Shown: one piece after another, positions 50,401 to 58,714 of the stretch
Numbering within the stretch: position 1 is the stretch's first letter
Layout: the number at the start of each line of letters is the position of its first letter
Assembly: GCF_011742555.1 (NCBI RefSeq)
Contig: NZ_JAAQQR010000003.1
Span: 186,001 to 250,000 of the forward strand
Direction of reading: 5' to 3'
From: Luteibacter jiangsuensis
GTDB lineage: Bacteria > Pseudomonadota > Gammaproteobacteria > Xanthomonadales > Rhodanobacteraceae
DNA length: 64,000 bases
The notes under the pieces: model-generated
Database searches by the model: none
What the model was told of the DNA's origin: nothing
The model's input: only the letters and a program-made list of their open reading frames with translations
Position numbers and translations under genes: made by a program

Positions 50401-53400
50401 ATCGATCCGGGTGCGAAGCGCATCGAATTGAAAGGCCTGAAACAGGCCATCGTCGAAACGCGCTTCGTGTCGGTCCTGACGAAGCAGGACTCCGGTGTAT
50501 TCAAGTACGAATCCAAGGCACGCGAGACCACGCTTTCCGAAACGCCGCTCACGATCCCCGCGGCCGGACTCGACGTGGCGCTGCCGACGGACAAGCCGGG
50601 CAACTTCGCGCTGGTGGTGAAGAACGCCGACGGCAAGGAAGTGAATCGCGTGGCGTGGTCCGTAGCGGGCGATGGCAACGTTTCACGCTCACTGGAGCGG
50701 AACGCCGAGCTCCAGCTCACCTTGTCCAAGAAGGACTATGCGCCCGGCGAAGCGGTGGACGTGGCCATCCGTGCGCCATACGCCGGCTCCGGGCTCATCA
50801 CGATCGAGCGCGACAAGGTGTACGCGCACGCGTGGTTCCACGCGGACACGACGAGTTCCGTGCAGCACATCACCGTACCGGCGGGCTTCGAGGGGAACGG
50901 CTACATCAACGTGCAGTATGTCCGAGATCCGTCATCCGACGAGATCTTCATGAGTCCGCTGTCGTTCGGCGTGGTGCCGTTCTCCGTGAACATGGACGCA
51001 CGCCGCGATGCCATCACCGTGGAATCGCCCGCGCTCGTGAAGCCCGGCGACACCGTGACCTTCCATGTCACGTCGCCCACGCCCACCCGCGCCGTGGTGT
51101 TCGCGGTGGACGAGGGCATCCTCCAGGTGGCCCGTTACAAGCTGGGTGACCCGCTCCAGTATTTCTTCCGCAAGCGCATGCTCGAGGTCTCCACCTCGCA
51201 GATCCTGGATCTCATCATTCCGGACTTCCAGAAGCTGATGGGCATGGCGGCACCGGGCGGCGATGCCGAGGGCGCGATCGGGCGTCAGCTGAATCCGTTC
51301 CGGCGCAAGCGCGACAAGCCGGTGGCGTATTGGTCGGGCATCGTCGACGTCGACGGTTCGCGCGACCTCACCTACAAGGTGCCGGACTACTTCAACGGCA
51401 AGCTCCGCGTGATGGCCGTGGCCGTGTCGCCCGAGCGGATGGGCACCTTCGAGGGCGCGACCACCGTGCGTGGCGACTTCGTGCTGTCGCCGAACGTACC
51501 GACCACGCTCGCGCCCGGCGACGAAGCGGAAATCAGCGTCGGCGTGGCCAACAACCTCACCGGTCTGGGCGGGAAGGACGTGCCGGTGGCCGTCAACCTG
51601 AAGCTCGGTCCGCAGTTGCAGATCGTAGGCGACGCCGCGAAAACGCTCAGCCTTGGCGAGATGCGTGAAGGCGTGGCGATCTTCCGGGTCCGCGCCACGG
51701 ACAAGCTGGGTTCCGGCAACATGACCTTCACCGCGAACTACGGCGGCAAGTCGGCGAAGCAAAGCGTGGACCTCTCGGTGCGGCCCGCCTCGCCGATGCG
51801 CACCGACCTCGCGTTCGGCCACGTGGATGCGCACTCGCGCGGCGACGTCACAGGTCTTCGCGACATGCACGACGAGTACGCCGTGCGCGACGCCGCGTTC
51901 TCCACGGTGCCGGCGGTGCTCGCGCGCGGGCTGGCGGCTTATCTCGTGGACTTTCCGCACTACTGCACGGAACAGGTGATCAGCGCGGCGATGCCGGCGC
52001 TGGTGTTCGGCAAGCATCCGGAGTTCGGCGACGTGAAGCCGGCGCACATGCAGGACGGCTCGGCACCGCCGGCGGACCCGGTGGCTGCCTTGCTCGACAC
52101 GCTGCGTGCCCGGCAGAACGGGCAGGGTGGCTTCGGCCTGTGGACGGCCACGCCCGATACGCACGCCTTCGCCACCGATTACGCCGTGCATTACCTGATC
52201 GAGGCGAGCGACCGTGGCGTGGCCATACCGCGCGACATGCTCGCTTCGGCCGACAACGCATTGCGCCAGATCGCCGCCGACGACTCGGGAGACGCGTTGG
52301 CGGACATGCGGCAGCGTGCCTACGCCATCTATCTGCTCACCCGGCAGGGCAACGTCACCACGAACGACCTGGCGTCCGTGCAGCGGCGCCTGCAGGAGGC
52401 CTATCCGAAGGAATGGAAGAACGACCTGGCCGCCGCCTGGCTTGCGGCATCGTACAAGCTGATGCACCAGGACAAGCTGGCCGCCGACCTGATCGCGGGG
52501 CCGCGAAAGCTGCTCACGCGTACACCGGCGGATGAAGCGTATGCGTACGCGGACTACTACGACGCACCGATCCGCGATGCCTCGGTGCTCTACCTCCTGG
52601 CGAAGCACTTCCCCGAAGAGGCCAGGGCGCTTCCGCCACAGACGGTGGAGAACCTGGTGCGTCCGCTGGGCAAGGGGCACTACAACACCTTGTCGTCCGG
52701 CATGATCGTGCTTGCGCTCGACGCCTGGGCGAAGGAGGGCGGCGATTCCGCGAAGCTGTCGATCGGCGCGGTGGCTGCCAACGGCACGGTGACGCCGATC
52801 GGAGCGCCCAAGGGCGCCATCCTCGATGCGCATTGGACGGCGGGCACGCAGAGGCTGCGCCTCGTCAACGATGCCGACACCACCGCGTGGTACGGGGTGG
52901 CGCAGACGGGCTTCGACCGCAAGCCGTCGACCGACGTGCGCAAGGACGGCCTGGAAATCACCCGCACCTATACGACGCTGGACGGCAAGTCGGTCGACAC
53001 CGTGAATACGGGCGACGAAGTGAACGTGCACGTGCGCATTCGCGCCACGAAGGATGACGGCGTGGCCGATGTCGCGATCGTGGACCTCCTTCCGGGTGGT
53101 TTCGAGCCGGTACTCGACACGGCGCCCGCGGAGGCGGCCGCAACCGAGGCCGCGGCTGGCGACGATGCTTCCTCGGAGGAATCGTCCGAGGAGGGCGAAG
53201 CGGAAGGCGGCGAAAGTCAGGACGGCACGCCAGCCTGGCGCTCGCCGGTTGGCCTTCCGGAGTCCACGTGGAAGCCGGAGTACGCGGACGTGCGGGAGGA
53301 TCGCGTGGTGGTCTACGGCTACGCGAGCCGCGACGTGCAGGAGTTCGTCTACCGTATAAAGGCAACCAATGCCGGACGGTTCGTCATTCCACCCGCGCTC

Positions 53401-53478
53401 GCGCAATCGCTGTACGACCGCACCGTGCAGGCGCAGGCGCCGGGCGGCGGCACGCTGACCGTGGAGCGCAAACCCTGA
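47485..53478 (+). CDS. bacterial alpha-2-macroglobulin with thioester motif
   Basis: The 1997-residue protein is a membrane-anchored periplasmic protease trap that works with PBP1C in envelope defence and repair. An N-terminal cytoplasmic stretch and one helix (about 58-74, 'VAGALLLAGACWFGW') precede a chain of macroglobulin domains. The thioester motif CTEQ (Cys1494 to Gln1497) is intact in 'HYCTEQVISAAMPALV', so it should trap proteases covalently. It is longer than typical relatives because of an Ala/Glu-rich insert near residues 550-585 and an acidic Ser/Glu-rich loop near 1875-1915. It lacks the lipobox of E. coli YfhM. AAGGAAAGGG precedes the ATG. Confidence 0.93.
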   Translation: MDLLRFIALLPLRLVRGLFRALAWALRPLFGNVSWSAPAWVPATGRAARSHPLKFTATVAGALLLAGACWFGWHWWQNRPRPAEPERITFEAPAPQTTDYANTPVTIHPLVVTFSASAARLESLGKPVTDGIAMDPKLPGQWTWENDRVLRFTPAGDWPVGRKVSVRFDKAKVFAPQALLADDQFAFETAPFTVRVVNGEFYQDPQDPTRKKTIVQLGFNYPVDSAQLEKRLSLELRNGNEKRGSDLKFTVTYDEQRLNAFVHSQPLQLPRDDGSVALKLDDGVRSSRGGDGTEKELETSVRVPGLYSLKLDEVSATLVDNERFEPEQVVVMQFGGPVSDAELAKKLQVWALPMDDHKHYGVDTIGEADLRGFARLKPEIVPTENDWSETQSFRYHAQPGQRIYVRVDKGMTSFGGYVMPKARADLLTVPDYPKLLRFMADGSLLSLSGDHRVSVVSRNMPGMRIEVGRVLPDQLQHLVSLNSGTYTKPEMYSFTPDHIVDRFVSKVSFPDEGPGKAHYEGFDLGKYLASGKRGVFLLKLAGFDPKAAEAARAAREKAAREAAAREAGGDPDAAAAAAAAEKENDGMMYDAPRDERLVVITDLGMIAKKSLDGSYDLFVQSIRSGAPVGGASVSVIARNGSTLFTQTTDADGSAHFADLAGFTQEKAPAMFVVRQGEDLSFLPIGSYDRSLDFSRFDIGGEPNAHSQGQLSGYLFSDRGIYRPGDLFHIGMIVRANSWTRSVAGMPLIAEVVDPRGTTVRQETVSMDTAGFAELAYTTAETSPTGNWTVNLYIAKDGKPYSQIGSTTVQVKEFQPDRMKVSAKLSTTVAEGWVKPAQLKALVDVQNLFGTPAANRRVEGSLVLRPAFPSFPSYKDYRFYDIRRAKEGFEEKLADAKTDDKGHAEFALDLTRYADATYQLYFLAKAYEAEGGRSVAAATQGMVSSNDWLVGYKSVDNLDYVSRDAKRTVNLVAIDPGAKRIELKGLKQAIVETRFVSVLTKQDSGVFKYESKARETTLSETPLTIPAAGLDVALPTDKPGNFALVVKNADGKEVNRVAWSVAGDGNVSRSLERNAELQLTLSKKDYAPGEAVDVAIRAPYAGSGLITIERDKVYAHAWFHADTTSSVQHITVPAGFEGNGYINVQYVRDPSSDEIFMSPLSFGVVPFSVNMDARRDAITVESPALVKPGDTVTFHVTSPTPTRAVVFAVDEGILQVARYKLGDPLQYFFRKRMLEVSTSQILDLIIPDFQKLMGMAAPGGDAEGAIGRQLNPFRRKRDKPVAYWSGIVDVDGSRDLTYKVPDYFNGKLRVMAVAVSPERMGTFEGATTVRGDFVLSPNVPTTLAPGDEAEISVGVANNLTGLGGKDVPVAVNLKLGPQLQIVGDAAKTLSLGEMREGVAIFRVRATDKLGSGNMTFTANYGGKSAKQSVDLSVRPASPMRTDLAFGHVDAHSRGDVTGLRDMHDEYAVRDAAFSTVPAVLARGLAAYLVDFPHYCTEQVISAAMPALVFGKHPEFGDVKPAHMQDGSAPPADPVAALLDTLRARQNGQGGFGLWTATPDTHAFATDYAVHYLIEASDRGVAIPRDMLASADNALRQIAADDSGDALADMRQRAYAIYLLTRQGNVTTNDLASVQRRLQEAYPKEWKNDLAAAWLAASYKLMHQDKLAADLIAGPRKLLTRTPADEAYAYADYYDAPIRDASVLYLLAKHFPEEARALPPQTVENLVRPLGKGHYNTLSSGMIVLALDAWAKEGGDSAKLSIGAVAANGTVTPIGAPKGAILDAHWTAGTQRLRLVNDADTTAWYGVAQTGFDRKPSTDVRKDGLEITRTYTTLDGKSVDTVNTGDEVNVHVRIRATKDDGVADVAIVDLLPGGFEPVLDTAPAEAAATEAAAGDDASSEESSEEGEAEGGESQDGTPAWRSPVGLPESTWKPEYADVREDRVVVYGYASRDVQEFVYRIKATNAGRFVIPPALAQSLYDRTVQAQAPGGGTLTVERKP

Positions 53479-53486
53479 CCGCCTGT

Positions 53487-53516
53487 CTGTAGGAGCCGCC
53501 ATGGCGGCTCCTACAG
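53487..53516. repeat. perfect 30-bp palindrome between the macroglobulin gene and pbpC
   Basis: CTGTAGGAGCCGCCA is followed directly by its exact reverse complement. The ends GTAGGAGC/GCTCCTAC are those of the family 2 repeats at 39039 and 63205, so this may be a minimal form of the same family. It lies 8 nt after the macroglobulin stop and 24 nt before pbpC, where an RNA hairpin could reduce read-through. Confidence 0.88.
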
Positions 53517-53540
53517 GGGGCGCGCCGGTCATCGCATCGC

Positions 53541-55907
53541 ATGAGGTCCTTCCTTCCTTTCAGGCTTCCCCGCTGGCACAACGCGCTGGCGGCGGTGCTG
53601 CTGGTCGCCGGTGTCCTCGTCGGATGCCGCCTCTGGCCGCACGATCCGCTGCGTGCATCGTTTCCGTCGTCCACGGCGGTCTACGACGCGAACGGGCGGC
53701 TGCTGCGCCTTACGCTCGCCAGCGACCAGCAGTATCGGCTCTGGGTGCCGCTAGAGGACGTGTCGCCGGCGATGGTGAACGCGGTGCTCCTGCATGAGGA
53801 TCGCTGGTTCCGCTGGCATCCCGGCGTGAGCGCATGGGGCCTCCTGCGCGGTGCCTGGATGACCTATGTCCGTGGGCGCCATCCGCAGGGTGGGTCGACC
53901 ATCACGATGCAGCTGGCCCGATTGATGTGGCACCTCGACACGCGCAGCCCCGGCGGCAAGCTCGTGCAGGTGGGCCGCGCGTTGCAGCTGGAACTCTTCT
54001 ATTCCAAGCACGACATCCTGGAGGCCTATCTCAATGCGGCGCCCTTCGGTCGAAACGTGGAAGGGGTTGGAGCCGCCAGCCTCGCCTATTTCGGCAAGGC
54101 GCCGTCGCGGCTCAGCCTGCCGGAGTCTCTTACCCTTGCAGTGATTCCGCAGGAGCCCGGCCGCGGCGTGCCGGGGCGCATGGACGGTGCAGCGGTGATC
54201 GACACGTCGCTGAAGATGTCGCGCGACCGCCTGTTCGCCCGCTGGATAACGCGGCATCCCGAAGATGCCGCCGCGCGTCCGCTTTTCGAACTTCCGTTGC
54301 GCCTGAGGCCGTTGTCCCGTCTGCCGTTCGAAGCACCGCACTTCGTCGAGCAAGTGCTAGCGGAGCGCCGCATCGACGGCGGCGACGACATGCGCGTTAG
54401 CACCACGCTCGATCTGGGCCTGCAGCACAGCCTGGAAAGACAGGTAAGGCAATACGTGGAGCGCGGGGCCGATCGTGGCATCCGCAACGCGGCGGCGATC
54501 CTCGTGGACACGCGGGACATGGGCGTGAAGGCCATAGTCGGCTCGGCCGACTATTTCGACGCCTCCATCCTCGGTCAGGTGAACGGCACACTGGCAAAGC
54601 GCTCGCCGGGCTCGACGTTGAAGCCCTTCATCTACGCGCTGGGCTTCGATCAGGGGGTGCTGCATCCGGAAACCGTGCTGCGCGATGTACCGTCGGCCTT
54701 CGGTCCCTATACACCGGAGAATTTCGACGGCCATTTCCTCGGACCGGTCACGGCGACGCAGGCATTGGTGCGCAGCCGAAATATCCCCGCCGTGCAGATC
54801 GCGGCGAAACTGGCATCGCCGAATCTCTACCAGTTCCTGCGCGACGCCGGCGTCTCGCGGATGGCCAGCGAACAGCATTACGGCCTGGCCCTTGTGCTCG
54901 GCGGTGGGGAAGTGACCATGCAGGAACTGGCTCGGCTGTACGCCATGCTGGCGAACCGCGGCGAGCTTCGGCCGCTTCGCCTGCTTGAAAACACGCCGTC
55001 CAGTCGCGGCACGCGCATGCTCAGCGAAGAGGCCAGCTTCATGGTCATGGACATGCTTCGCCAGAATCCGCGGCCCGACGATGCGCTGCCGGCGCAACCG
55101 TCGCGTCTGCCCGTGTATTGGAAGACCGGTACGTCGTGGAGTTTCCGCGATGCATGGACGGCCGGAAGCTTCGGTCCCTACGTGCTCGTGGTCTGGATCG
55201 GCAACTTCGACGGTGCGGGGAATCCCGCCTTCGTCGGCATCGACGCGGCGGCACCGCTGTTCTTCCGTATCGCGGATGCGTTGCGCGCCGAGCGGCCCGG
55301 CCTGGCCGAGCCGATCCGCCGCAATCCACCCAACCTCAGGCGCGTGCCGATCTGCCTCGCCAGCGGCGACCTGCCGAATGCCTGGTGCCCGCAAGTCGGC
55401 AGCACGTGGTTCATTCCCGGCAAGTCGCCCATCCGCGTAAGCAATGTGCACCGCCCGGTGGTCGTGGACATCGCCACCGGCAAGCCCGCATGCCCGCCGT
55501 ACGATCCTGCGAGGACGCGCGTGGAAGTTTACGAATATTGGCCGTCGGATCTCGCGCGGGTCTTCGCGCAGGCAGGCATGCCGCGGCGCACGCCGCCCGC
55601 GCTTCCCGACTGCCAGGGCGGCGGACAACCGGCCGGCGACCCGCCCAGGATCACCTCGCCGCTCAAGGGCAGCAGCTACCAGATCCGCACGTCACGCATG
55701 GGCAGCGAGCGCATCGCCTTCGTCGCGACGGCCGACGCCGGGTCGCGCACGCTGTACTGGTTCGTCGACGACGCTTACCTGGGTAGCGTCCCGAACGGAC
55801 AGCCGCTCATGTGGACCCCGGAACACGTGGGGCGCTTCCTCGTCCGCGTGGTGGACGACCAGGGTCGGACCGATTCGAGAGCACTGGTTCTGGAAGCGCG
55901 ACAGTAG
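53541..55907 (+). CDS. pbpC: penicillin-binding protein 1C
   Basis: The 788-residue bifunctional-type class A PBP begins with a membrane anchor (ALAAVLLVAGVLVG). The glycosyltransferase domain has the catalytic Glu86 in HEDRWFRWHPG and 'GGSTITMQLARL'. The transpeptidase domain has Ser358 in SPGSTLKPF, SRN in 'VRSRNIPA' and KTGTSW. The C-terminal BiPBP_C domain (about 690-788) has the usual 'SPLKGSSYQI'. PBP1C can polymerise glycan strands and is nearly always encoded beside a bacterial alpha-2-macroglobulin, as here; together they are thought to patch and guard breached envelope. All catalytic motifs are intact. Confidence 0.95.
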   Translation: MRSFLPFRLPRWHNALAAVLLVAGVLVGCRLWPHDPLRASFPSSTAVYDANGRLLRLTLASDQQYRLWVPLEDVSPAMVNAVLLHEDRWFRWHPGVSAWGLLRGAWMTYVRGRHPQGGSTITMQLARLMWHLDTRSPGGKLVQVGRALQLELFYSKHDILEAYLNAAPFGRNVEGVGAASLAYFGKAPSRLSLPESLTLAVIPQEPGRGVPGRMDGAAVIDTSLKMSRDRLFARWITRHPEDAAARPLFELPLRLRPLSRLPFEAPHFVEQVLAERRIDGGDDMRVSTTLDLGLQHSLERQVRQYVERGADRGIRNAAAILVDTRDMGVKAIVGSADYFDASILGQVNGTLAKRSPGSTLKPFIYALGFDQGVLHPETVLRDVPSAFGPYTPENFDGHFLGPVTATQALVRSRNIPAVQIAAKLASPNLYQFLRDAGVSRMASEQHYGLALVLGGGEVTMQELARLYAMLANRGELRPLRLLENTPSSRGTRMLSEEASFMVMDMLRQNPRPDDALPAQPSRLPVYWKTGTSWSFRDAWTAGSFGPYVLVVWIGNFDGAGNPAFVGIDAAAPLFFRIADALRAERPGLAEPIRRNPPNLRRVPICLASGDLPNAWCPQVGSTWFIPGKSPIRVSNVHRPVVVDIATGKPACPPYDPARTRVEVYEYWPSDLARVFAQAGMPRRTPPALPDCQGGGQPAGDPPRITSPLKGSSYQIRTSRMGSERIAFVATADAGSRTLYWFVDDAYLGSVPNGQPLMWTPEHVGRFLVRVVDDQGRTDSRALVLEARQ

Positions 55908-55915
55908 GCCAAACC

Positions 55916-55998
55916 TGTGGGAGCCGGCTTCGCCGGCGATCCCGCGGCAGCGGGCAAGCTTGCCGCAAGCGCCCATCGCCGCTGAAGCGGCTCCCACA
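55916..55998. repeat. REP-like palindromic repeat, family 1, copy 3
   Basis: The element runs from TGTGGGAGCCGGCTTCGCCGG through GATCCCGCGGCAGCGGGCA to CCGCTGAAGCGGCTCCCACA. It starts 8 nt after pbpC and directly abuts a decapitated VOC reading frame at its right end, so it marks the point where the 5' part of that gene was lost. Confidence 0.85.
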
Positions 55999-56186
55999 AT
56001 ACCTACGGTATCCAAGACGCGCGGGCCCATTACGAGCGCGCACGGAAGGCGGGGGCCACCATCGTCGATGCCTACGAGGAAAAGGAATACGGCGGCGCCG
56101 GTTACTCGGCTCGCGACCCGGAGGGCCACCTCTGGTACTTCGGCAGTTATGATCCCTGGGTTCAGGGGGAAAGCGACGACAACTGA
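55995..56186 (+). pseudogene. C-terminal remnant of a VOC/glyoxalase gene
   Basis: The frame ending in TGA at 56184-56186 encodes about 60 residues including 'DARAHYERARKAGATIVDAY' and 'GGAGYSARDPEGHLWYFGSY', the clear C-terminal half of a PhnB-type VOC protein. There is no start codon or ribosome binding site, and the upstream part is replaced by the REP-like repeat that ends at 55998. It is therefore a truncated pseudogene, not a small gene. It is unrelated in detail to the intact VOC gene at 45382-45834. Confidence 0.85.
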
Positions 56187-56310
56187 GCGGACGGTCCCTT
56201 GACACCCCGGGCAGTCGCCCGGGCACACGCGCGCCGCCCGGGCGGCGCGTACACAACTTCAATACATGTCACGGCATCCAATGCCGGGATCGCCACGCAA
56301 GGAACCGTTG

Positions 56311-57702
56311 ATGGATGCCGCCACGCAGCAAACCCACGCCGCCCACCCCAAGGCGGCCATCGTCACCACCTGTATCCTCGCCGCCCTCGCGGGCCTCATG
56401 TTCGGACTCGATGTCGGCGTGATATCCGGCGCCACGCAGTTCATCCAGGCGGAGTTCAAGGTTTCGGACCACGTCATCGAGTGGATCGTCAGCGCGATGA
56501 TGGGTGGCGCCGCTGTCGGCTCGGTGGGCGCTGGCTGGATGTCGGCCGCCCTGGGACGCAAGCGTTCCCTCATTCTCGCCGGCATCCTCTTCGTCGCCGG
56601 CTCGATCTTCTGCGCCGTGGCGGGAACGCCCACTATTCTCATTGTGGCGCGCTTCGTGCTCGGCCTCGCCATCGGCATCGCGGCATTCACCGCGCCGCTT
56701 TATCTTGCGGAAGTTGCGCCGGAGAAGATTCGCGGTGCGATGATCTCCACCTACCAGCTGATGATCACCACCGGCATCTTCCTTGCCTTCCTTTCCGACA
56801 CGGCCTTCAGCGCCAGCGGCAACTGGCGCTGGATGCTCGGCGTGATCGCCGCACCGGGCGTGCTGTTCCTCATCGGCCTGTTCTTCCTGCCGGACAGCCC
56901 GCGCTGGCTGCTGCTCGTGGGACGGCGGCACGACGCGGAAACGGTGCTGACCAGGCTGCGCGGCGACCAGGACACGGTGCGGCGCGAAATCGCCGACATC
57001 GACGAGCAGCTCAAGACCCGCCAACACGGCTGGAGCATGTTCCGCGAGAACCCGAACTTCCGCCGCTCCGTGGGCCTGGGCGTCCTGCTCCAGGTGGTGC
57101 AGCAGTTCACCGGCATCAACGTGGTGATGTACTACGCGCCGCGCATCTTCAAGGAGATGGGTTACGACACGCACACCCAGATGGTGTTCACCGCGGTGGT
57201 GGGCCTCACGAACATGCTGGCGACGCTCATCGCGCTCGCGTTCGTCGACCGGTGGGGCCGCAAGCCCATTCTCTACGCCGGCTTCGCCATGATGGCCGTG
57301 GGCCTGGGCACCGTGGGCACCATGATGTCGCTCGGTATCGCCACGCGCGGCGAGCAGCTGTTCACCGTCGGCATGCTGCTGTTCTTCATCGTGGGCTTCG
57401 CGATGTCCGCGGGCCCGCTGATCTGGACGCTGTGTGCGGAAGTGCAGCCGCTCAAGGGCCGCGACTTCGGTATCGCCTGCTCCACGTTTACCAACTGGAT
57501 CACCAACATGGTGGTGGGCGCGACCTTCCTGAGCCTGCTGAGCGGCTTCGGCAATGCGAACACGTTCTGGCTCTATGCCGGGCTGAACGCCGTTTTCATC
57601 GTCGTCACCTTCTGGCTGGTTCCGGAAACGAAGAACGTGAGCCTCGAGCAGATCGAGCGCAATCTCATGAGTGGCAAGGCACTGCGCAAGATCGGCCAAT
57701 AG
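56311..57702 (+). CDS. galP: GalP-like sugar:H+ symporter (MFS sugar porter)
   Basis: The 463-residue, 12-helix transporter has sugar porter signatures throughout: 'GLDVGVISGA', 'GRKRSLILAG', 'LYLAEVAPEKIRG', 'FFLPDSPRWLL' before the central loop, QQFTGINVVMYYAP in helix 7, 'DRWGRKPIL' and the closing VPETKN. Length and motifs are closest to GalP-type galactose/glucose symporters; other hexoses or pentoses are possible. I chose ATG 56311, preceded by AAGGAACCGTTG; the ATG at 56266 has no binding site. Two hairpins follow, the second a typical terminator. Confidence 0.9.
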   Translation: MDAATQQTHAAHPKAAIVTTCILAALAGLMFGLDVGVISGATQFIQAEFKVSDHVIEWIVSAMMGGAAVGSVGAGWMSAALGRKRSLILAGILFVAGSIFCAVAGTPTILIVARFVLGLAIGIAAFTAPLYLAEVAPEKIRGAMISTYQLMITTGIFLAFLSDTAFSASGNWRWMLGVIAAPGVLFLIGLFFLPDSPRWLLLVGRRHDAETVLTRLRGDQDTVRREIADIDEQLKTRQHGWSMFRENPNFRRSVGLGVLLQVVQQFTGINVVMYYAPRIFKEMGYDTHTQMVFTAVVGLTNMLATLIALAFVDRWGRKPILYAGFAMMAVGLGTVGTMMSLGIATRGEQLFTVGMLLFFIVGFAMSAGPLIWTLCAEVQPLKGRDFGIACSTFTNWITNMVVGATFLSLLSGFGNANTFWLYAGLNAVFIVVTFWLVPETKNVSLEQIERNLMSGKALRKIGQ

Positions 57703-57726
57703 ATCGCGGGCGCGCAATAACACGGT

Positions 57727-57756
57727 GGGCACCGGTCTGTCATGAGAACGGTGCCC
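57727..57756 (+). other. stem-loop after the sugar transporter gene
   Basis: GGGCACCG and CGGTGCCC pair over 8 bp around a 14-nt loop, 24 nt after the transporter stop codon. There is no T-tract; the genuine terminator follows at 57783-57810. Confidence 0.6.
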
Positions 57757-57782
57757 CATGTGTCGCAAAGTGCGAGACTCTT

Positions 57783-57810
57783 CGGACTTCCGAAAGGAAG
57801 TCCGATTTTT
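57783..57810 (+). terminator. rho-independent terminator after the sugar transporter
   Basis: CGGACTTCC and GGAAGTCCG form a perfect 9-bp stem closed by a GAAA tetraloop, followed by A and five T residues. It lies about 80 nt downstream of the transporter stop and upstream of the fimbrial leader. Confidence 0.92.
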
Positions 57811-57973
57811 GAGCAATCTTCCATATGGCTTGTAGGCCAAATCCGACAAAATCCTTGTCGCTCGCGTAGACGAGCACTCGGCTGCGTGAGCACGGGGAAA
57901 GGCCCCGTGCCTCCCTACGGCCGACGACCCACTCTGGGTCGTTGCTTCTCTAGAACGTAACAAGGTTAATCGG
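57811..57973 (+). other. hairpin-rich leader upstream of the fimbrial genes
   Basis: This 163-base stretch has no gene. It can form at least four successive stem-loops: CGACAA/TTGTCG (57844-57860), CTCG/CGAG (57861-57874), GCACGGGG/CCCCGTGC with loop AAAGG (57890-57910) and ACGACCC/GGGTCGT (57924-57942). It does not fit the cyclic-di-GMP riboswitch cores I know. An AAGG element precedes the fimbrial ATG. Confidence 0.45.
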
Positions 57974-58525
57974 ATGAACCTCAAGGCAATCACATCGGCC
58001 CTGCTCATCGCAGGGCTGGCGGCTCCGGCCGCCTTCGCTTCCACCGGCACGATCACGTTCACCGGTTCCATCAGCAATGTCACCTGCACCGTCAGCGGCG
58101 GCCAGCCCGGCACGGGCAACCCCGATTTCACCGTGCCCATCGAGGGCGTCAATGCCGGCGACTTCCCGAACGTGGGCAGCCACGCCGGCACGACGGGCTT
58201 TCGTATCTACGTGGGCCAGACCGGTGAAACGACCTGCACGAACGGCACTCAGGTGTGGGCGGCGTTCGAGCCGGGCTCCACGGTCGATCCTCTCACCGGT
58301 GCCCTCATCACCACCGGCGCCGCACAGGGCGTGCAGATCCGTCTGTTCAACAAGAACGGCGATCCCATCGACGTCTGGAGCCCGGACCAGAGCGTGATCA
58401 AGGAAACGGTTGCGGACAACCAGGCTGTGATCGCCCACTCCGCGGCTTTCGAACGCACCGGCAACATCACCGCCGGTGATGCGAACAGCTCGGTCGTGTA
58501 CTCGATCCGCTACGAGGCACCGTAA
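57974..58525 (+). CDS. type 1 fimbrial major subunit (FimA-like)
   Basis: The 183-residue secreted pilin has a signal peptide cleaved at AFA-S (residue 22). The mature N-terminus 'STGTITFTGSI' has the alternating hydrophobic pattern of a donor strand. Cys38 and Cys88 form the expected intrasubunit disulphide, and a penultimate-type Tyr lies in the last strand (VVYSIRYEAP), as chaperone-usher pilins have. It should need a chaperone and an usher for assembly, but the chaperone that follows is only a stub and no usher is present in the window. It may be assembled by components encoded elsewhere or be non-functional. Confidence 0.88.
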   Translation: MNLKAITSALLIAGLAAPAAFASTGTITFTGSISNVTCTVSGGQPGTGNPDFTVPIEGVNAGDFPNVGSHAGTTGFRIYVGQTGETTCTNGTQVWAAFEPGSTVDPLTGALITTGAAQGVQIRLFNKNGDPIDVWSPDQSVIKETVADNQAVIAHSAAFERTGNITAGDANSSVVYSIRYEAP

Positions 58526-58586
58526 GCAAAAGATCGGCCGCCGGCATACCGGCGGCCGAACGCCTTCGCCAAGGAATATCCGAACC

Positions 58587-58712
58587 ATGCAAGGAACGAT
58601 CCGCAAAGCGGGGCGCGGGATCTGTGTTGCCGCCGTCGCGCTGGCAGCCGCCGGCGCAGCGCAGGCCACTGTCGTGATGAACTCGACGCGCTATGTCTAC
58701 GGAAAGAGGTAA
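58587..58712 (+). pseudogene. truncated fimbrial chaperone (PapD-like) remnant
   Basis: The 41-codon frame has a good ribosome binding site region (AAGGAATATC), a complete signal peptide (RGICVAAVALAAAGAAQA) and the first strand of a PapD-type chaperone, TVVMNSTRYVYG, where relatives have 'GVVINGTRVIY'. It then stops with KR and TAA. More than 200 residues of a normal chaperone are missing. The stop sits directly in front of the GAGGTAACC ribosome binding site of the next fimbrial gene. A deletion from inside the chaperone to the end of a lost usher gene would explain this. Confidence 0.75.
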
Positions 58713-58714
58713 CC

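Noticed and set aside
50932-53532. 866-codon minus-strand open frame
   Set aside because: It is antisense to the alpha-2-macroglobulin gene, Arg/His/Val-rich and without any family motif.
57811-57973. Cyclic-di-GMP (GEMM) riboswitch upstream of the pilin gene
   Set aside because: Hairpins are present but the conserved core (ACGCAAAGCC and the paired GAAA tetraloop/receptor arrangement) is not in the right order.
56269-58191. 640-codon minus-strand open frame
   Set aside because: It is antisense to the sugar transporter and pilin genes, with His/Glu/Gln-rich composition typical of a GC-skew shadow.
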